From Warburgia ugandensis (Eukaryota; Streptophyta; Magnoliopsida; Canellales; Canellaceae), in assembly GCA_035236585.1 (NCBI GenBank), contig CP141136.1:33316949-33380948 (forward strand): a stretch of 64,000 nt of DNA, given 5' to 3'. Of the stretch, positions 58,039 through 64,000 are shown in pieces. Every line of letters starts with the position of its first letter. Position 1 is the first letter of the stretch. A program made the translations under genes and the position numbers. The notes under the pieces were generated by a model. It made no database searches, was not told the origin of the DNA, and saw only the letters and a program-made list of their open reading frames with translations.

Positions 58039-58923
58039 AATTGAGTAGATCTAGGATAGAGTTAGGAAGGTGAGAGAGTTTTAGAAAGGTGGGACCCTTT
58101 GATGGAAAACTTTCTCCATATGTGAAAATTCGTGGTTGCCTTGTAGGGTGAGGTGGAGAGAAAGAGAGAAAAAAGTGAAAAATAAGATGGAAAAAGGAAA
58201 AATAAAGGTGGGTGCTTCCTATTGGTCCACATACATGCTTTTCCATTGATTTTTTTTCCAAATATCTTCTCATTATCCTCTTAAAAATCCCATGGATATC
58301 TGCTTTAGATTCTCCTCCAAACGTGGCCTTCCATGTAGCTTGGCTTAAGTGGCTTGATGGCTTGCATTGAGAGCTCATTTGGCTTGGCTTGATGGCTCAA
58401 CCCCCTTGGCTTTAATGGCTTGTCACCTTTTTCATAGCTTATATGGCATAGGAGACTTGAGTGAATCCCATGCAAAGGTGGTGGACTTTGCATGCCTTAT
58501 GCGTGGGCCACTTTAGTCACCTTTGACCTTTTCAATTTCATCCTTTGCATGCCTTAAGGTATCTTGATCCTTGATCTCACTTTGGATTGATGGCTTTTAG
58601 TTTGTGGCTTACTAGGTTTCCTAGTTGGATAAGGAAACCTTATGAATGGCTTCAATTTCCTTCTCAGTAAATCTCCACTTTTGGATTGCCCTCCCGTCAC
58701 CTACAAAAGATAAGGAATCCTATTTAAATCATATAAAAATTAGATTGCTCACATACTTGCTTTGGATTAGCCTCTAAACCTACAAAATATCAAACATTAG
58801 AGTCACGAGGTCAGAAAATGCATATGTTATAATTTTTGGCCAAAAACCCTAACTTTACACTACAAGTTATAATATGTGGGCAACTAATTGGGTAATTTTT
58901 ATACAAAATTGGACATTCAATCA

Positions 58924-61000
58924 TGGTACTAGTAAATTACTAGCTGCAAGGTAACCTAGCCATATGTTAAAGGATAATTTGTCTCTGTCTTGAAGTCAAA
59001 ATTCAATGTCAGGTCATTTATAGGATGAGTCACAGCCTCGTAGAGTGTTATCACTCTTGGTATGTTGAGTTTTGCCCATATAGTGATGGGTTTTCCCTAT
59101 ATTATGAGTTCTACAAGAATGACATCAAGTGAGAGTTCCATTGTTGAAACCTAAGTAACCTCATTCTAGTCTTCAAACTCACCTTCAGAGTCATCATCCC
59201 CCATGATTTGGACAACACATCAATGGGAGAAGTTTTCTATCTCATATTCTTTCATAGTTTTCAAAACCAAATCAGAGATGGTCTGCCTAGATTGGACAAT
59301 CTTTTTTCTTGCTTCATATCCAAAAGCAACATCTAATGGAGTGCTATTTAAAAACTTGGTAGGTGTAAGAGGTTTGTCCTTGTCCCCTTCTTGTTAGTGT
59401 TACTAGTTCTACTCATAACAGAACCCTTAATGGCCACTCCTTCATGTCAAAGTCAATCTCGTACCCAAAAGGCTCATTCTTCCTTGTCAATTTTCTAGTT
59501 GCCAGCTTATTATGAGTGTTCTTCTTTAGCAACTTAATGCTTCATACCAGTTTTCAAGCTTGAGCCTTAGATTCTTCCTTCACAACATTCGATGGGCTGA
59601 AGCATCCAAACTAGCTATCCTCTTGAGGTAAAGGCATAAACTCAAACTCATAGGCTCATGAATATAGACTTTTAGAGACCCCTTGTTGAATTGCGGTGTA
59701 ATCCCATTTTAATGACATAAGCTAGTGGGTGGGGTCTATTTCTTGATCATCCAAAGATGAACATTTGTGCCCATTGTTTGGTCATAGCCTTTGGGTATAA
59801 CACCCTTGGGTGTGGCCTTGAACGAACTTCATCTCGCATGTACAAGTCCACATTTTGTTCAAATTCATTGTCAATATGGTAGGTATAAGTTGTACAACAA
59901 GCAACATGAGTTTCTTTTGTACTTGGATGCCACAATGATCATAAGGGCTCATGCTGTACTCTTCAAGAGTGCTAATTTCACATTCATCTTCTTCTTCAAA
60001 GAGAAGGGGTTCCATTGGTATTTGGAGATATCTTAACCTTCTTTCTTTGGTTATGAGATTTTCTTACCTTAGACTTTACCCCATAGAGGAATGACTTCCT
60101 ATTGATAATAATGAGGACATAAGAATTTGTGGTCTTTTAGGTTTTCTTTTCTTATAATTGGCCATTTCCCACCTTAAGTCATCTTTACTTGACTTTGGTG
60201 TAGTTTTATTACTAGGGTGCTCCTTAATTTTGACAAGTGAAAAAGTCTTGCAAACTTTGACGTTCCACCATTCTTCTTGCATATCATCCTAGGTATAATC
60301 ACATGACTCTGAAACTATGTTTGTGGAAGTATACATGAACAACCAGGGTGATCTTCATAATAGGCCCAATATCCTCAGATCAATTCATATTCTGCCCATA
60401 ATTCTACAATTTGAAATCCCTTAGGATTATCAAATGTAGGCAAACATATTCAATATAAACTTAGTGCCACATTGGTGGAAAGATTGAGTCCTTAAACACC
60501 AATCATATTCGTCATAGCAGTGGAGTTCTTCTTCAAGTTATCTACGATTTACCCCTTCTTCTGTTAGGGCCTGAATATTGTCTTTGAGAATGAAGCAGTC
60601 CTCTATAATATGGCCTCACATTTCAGGTCTCTCTTGAAGTGGGCAGCATTATCTTTCCTGGTTGCCTTAGGTCCTTAAACAATTGCCTAACAACACTGAT
60701 GTTGAAGTCATAGTTTTTTCCCTTCTTTTCTTTTAGTAACTTTTGTTGCGGCCTAGACTGGGAATCCACTTATTCTTTCTTATTCTACTCTAGCTCGATA
60801 GACCTTATGACTACCTTTTGCCTGATAGTTGTTACTCCTGCGCAAGATAGAGTGTTAGTATTCTTGCAATTGCTGCAGTTATTCTCTTATAGCCCTACCT
60901 TTGTGGAAACTACTTCATGTCTCCTTGAAAATAGCATTGTGCAATTGTAGTTTTCAATGTCATAATCTATCTTTATTAGGTCTTCAAAGTAGTAGGCATC
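58924..61000 (-). mobile_element. Decayed Gypsy gag/protease-region DNA
   Basis: The minus strand near 60,540-60,640 reads HIIEDCFILKDNIQALTEEG, which fits the gag segment just after the nucleic-acid-binding region in plant Tat/Athila elements. The frames at 59,747-60,015 (acidic, EEEDECEISTLEEY) and 59,203-59,397 (minus strand) look like linker sequence of the same element but are not assignable. It abuts long LTR copy 2. Confidence 0.5.
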
Positions 61001-61544
61001 AAGTTCTGTAATTGCAACCCAATGTTGCAGTTCATGTTTGTAGCATGGTTGCCAATAGATCGACTACAGTTTAAATACCATCATCCTATATCTGTTTCAA
61101 TGAATTTCATTGGTTTAGAGATGAATTTAGATCGTATTACAAATATTAATATGTTGTTTCATAAACATTTGGTTCAGTTAGGTTATCAAATTGTCCATGC
61201 CATTCGGTTCACTAACTCTTTTAAAGAATAGAAGAGTTGAAATAATTATTAAAGACTACAATTCTTATGAAAAGCAAAAAACCATTCTAGTAGAGCATTA
61301 TACTAAATGGATACATGCTAAAATAGTAAGAAATCCAAAATTTGTTACAGATATGGAGGCATGAGCACATACTCAATTCAATTGAACATAATATTAAATG
61401 TAAATATACTCAATTGACTGGTAATTCAATGATCTAAAAAGATTGATAACTAGTGCAGCCATATGGTTACTTAAGAACACATCTATTAATAAAAACATGT
61501 ATGATATTGTTACCTCCAATGCTGTCACCGATTCACAATAATTT

Positions 61545-61838
61545 TCACCCATTGATGCTTAGAAAATATGAACTAGATTTGTGTTGTGTTTTAGATTTTG
61601 AGCAGATACACTAAAGGAGGAGTTGACTTACATCAAATGGCCTATTCAAATTCTAGACCGAAAGGAATAAATATTGAGAACAAAAGTGATCCCATTAGTG
61701 GAGGTGTTATGGAAGCCTCATTAGGTAGAGGAGGCTACATGAGAACTTGAAGATGAGATCAAGGAAAAGTACCTTCTTCATTTTCACTAATAAGGTGTGC
61801 AAATTCAAAGGACTAAATTCCTTTTAAGGGGGGATAGA
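61545..61838 (+). pseudogene. Chromovirus (Del/Tekay) pol 3' end with chromodomain
   Basis: The plus strand with frame changes reads HPLMLRKYELD, then YIKWPIQILDRKE, then LVEVLWKPH and ELEDEIKEKY. This is the integrase C-terminus and chromodomain-like end of Del/Tekay elements. The polypurine tract TTTTAAGGGGGGATAGA follows at 61,822-61,838. The sequence from 61,000 to 61,540 upstream is not recognisable. Confidence 0.75.
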
Positions 61839-63190
<1,352 letters not shown>

Positions 63191-63237
63191 ATTTTTTACT
63201 AATAGATTCAAGTTCGAAGTTTTATATGTAAGGTGAA

Positions 63238-64000
63238 TGATAAGTGTTTAATTTTACACAAATACTACCCCATTAGTTATCCAAGTGTTACAACTTATAA
63301 GGTAAATTATGGTTTTTAGACCAAAATTCGCAATACATGCATTTTTGACATAATGAAGCAAAATTTGTTATTTTGTAGGTCTAGAATATAATCCAAGATA
63401 TGTATGTCATTAATCATATTTTTCTAGAATTTAATTATAATTTTTTATCTTTTGTAGGAAGAGAGATGACGATCTGATGGTTGAGATTGATTAGAATGAA
63501 ATTGAAGATCAAGATCAAAAGATCGAGTTAAAGACTCAAGATCATCACTTCAACAAGAGACCAAAGGCCAAAATCATCTTGTGTACCATCAATGGTTGCT
63601 TTTTAAGGAGCTAAAGATGGCCAAAGTGGGTCCATGAAGTAAGCCATGCATTCCCACCGCCTTTGCATGGATGCCACTTAAGCCACCTTAACCATATTAG
63701 AGAGAAGGTGGCAAGCTTAGAAATTCAAGACAAACCATATAAGCCACTCAAGCCAAGGGATGGAGGTAGGAAGCCAAACCAAGAAAGCTTTCAAAGTTAG
63801 ACATGAAGCCTAGCCAATGGAGTCTTCAAAGTGAGCCTTCTAAACCATCAAGCTAAGCTAAATGGAAGGCTAGGATTAGATGAAATTCAAGAAGATTATT
63901 CATGAGATTTCAAGTGATACTTTAAAGATAATTAAGGGAAATATTATTAGGATAAGTTGGCATATGGACCAATAGGATGAGAGCCTTCCAATTTTTATGT
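63238..64000 (+). repeat. Long LTR (TGATAAGTG family), copy 3, inverted, runs off the window
   Basis: Starts TGATAAGTGTTTAATTTT on the plus strand. It matches copies 1 and 2 read on the minus strand, including TTTGTAGGTCTAGAATATAATCC, TCTTTTGTAGGAAGAGAG and the AAGCCACTCAAGCCAAGG run. Its end lies beyond the window. Confidence 0.65.

Larger units (their letters stand above)
51739..58923 (-). repeat. Long LTR (TGATAAGTG family), copy 2, split by a solo LTR
   Basis: On the minus strand it starts TGATTGAATGTCCAATTTTG at 58,923 and ends near 51,739-51,751 (TTATTTAAAACATCACA). It is collinear with the copy at 34,953-40,290. Minus the inserted element, about 2.7 kb remain. A (GA)n tract lies at 53,345-53,409. 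The ends are approximate and no convincing flanking duplication or primer site was found. Confidence 0.6.

Overview
The window is nuclear DNA from a flowering plant. It holds one cellular gene with GT-AG introns, surrounded by plant-type Ty1/Copia and Ty3/Gypsy retrotransposons, an RTE-type LINE, Au-type SINEs and a hAT-like DNA element. It has no bacterial-style operon or gene density. I cannot name the species from sequence alone. The long TE-filled introns suggest a mid-sized to large, repeat-rich genome.

Positions 1-32,743 (minus strand) are the 5' part of RTEL1, the XPD/FANCJ-family DNA helicase that resolves D-loops and protects telomeres. Seven exons can be placed exactly, with matching intron phases and GT-AG borders: 32642-32743, 32270-32511, 31145-31293, 17615-17696, 17331-17481, 16870-17032 and 46-222. 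They encode residues 1-355 without a stop and include the Walker A motif, the four Fe-S cysteines and the DEAH box. The rest of the gene lies beyond position 1. Two introns have been inflated by transposons. Intron 3 (17,697-31,144, 13.4 kb) carries three Au SINEs, a complete Gypsy chromovirus (21,455-26,808, target duplication GGTTT) and a hAT-like element (26,998-29,233), which itself contains a three-LTR Copia derivative (27,820-28,804, target duplication TATGT). Intron 6 (223-16,869, 16.6 kb) carries a broken Copia with a second Copia nested in it, a 5'-truncated Gypsy, an RTE LINE fused to part of an Au SINE, a 0.9-kb tandem duplication and another Au SINE. The other introns are 130-976 bp.

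Positions 32,744-34,950 are the 5' flank of RTEL1, with no recognised gene. From about 34,950 to 64,000 the window is a nested graveyard of Ty3/Gypsy DNA. Two long LTRs of a family beginning TGATAAGTG (about 34,953-40,290 and 51,739-58,923, both reading on the minus strand) are each interrupted by a solo LTR of another, Del/Tekay-like family. Two more such solo LTRs lie between them, in degraded Tat/Athila-type gag-pol. Altogether four solo LTRs (35,689-38,431; 41,407-44,149; 47,392-51,371; 53,565-58,038) have exact or near-exact 5-bp target duplications. The right edge holds the 3' end of a chromovirus pol with its LTR, and the start of an inverted copy of the TGATAAGTG LTR.

I see no new multi-gene system. 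The most unusual structures are the LTR-internal-LTR-internal-LTR array with an exact 385-bp period, the Copia/Gypsy junction with a 23-bp duplication, the LINE-SINE fusion, and the contrast between the intact RTEL1 exons and the transposon load of their introns.
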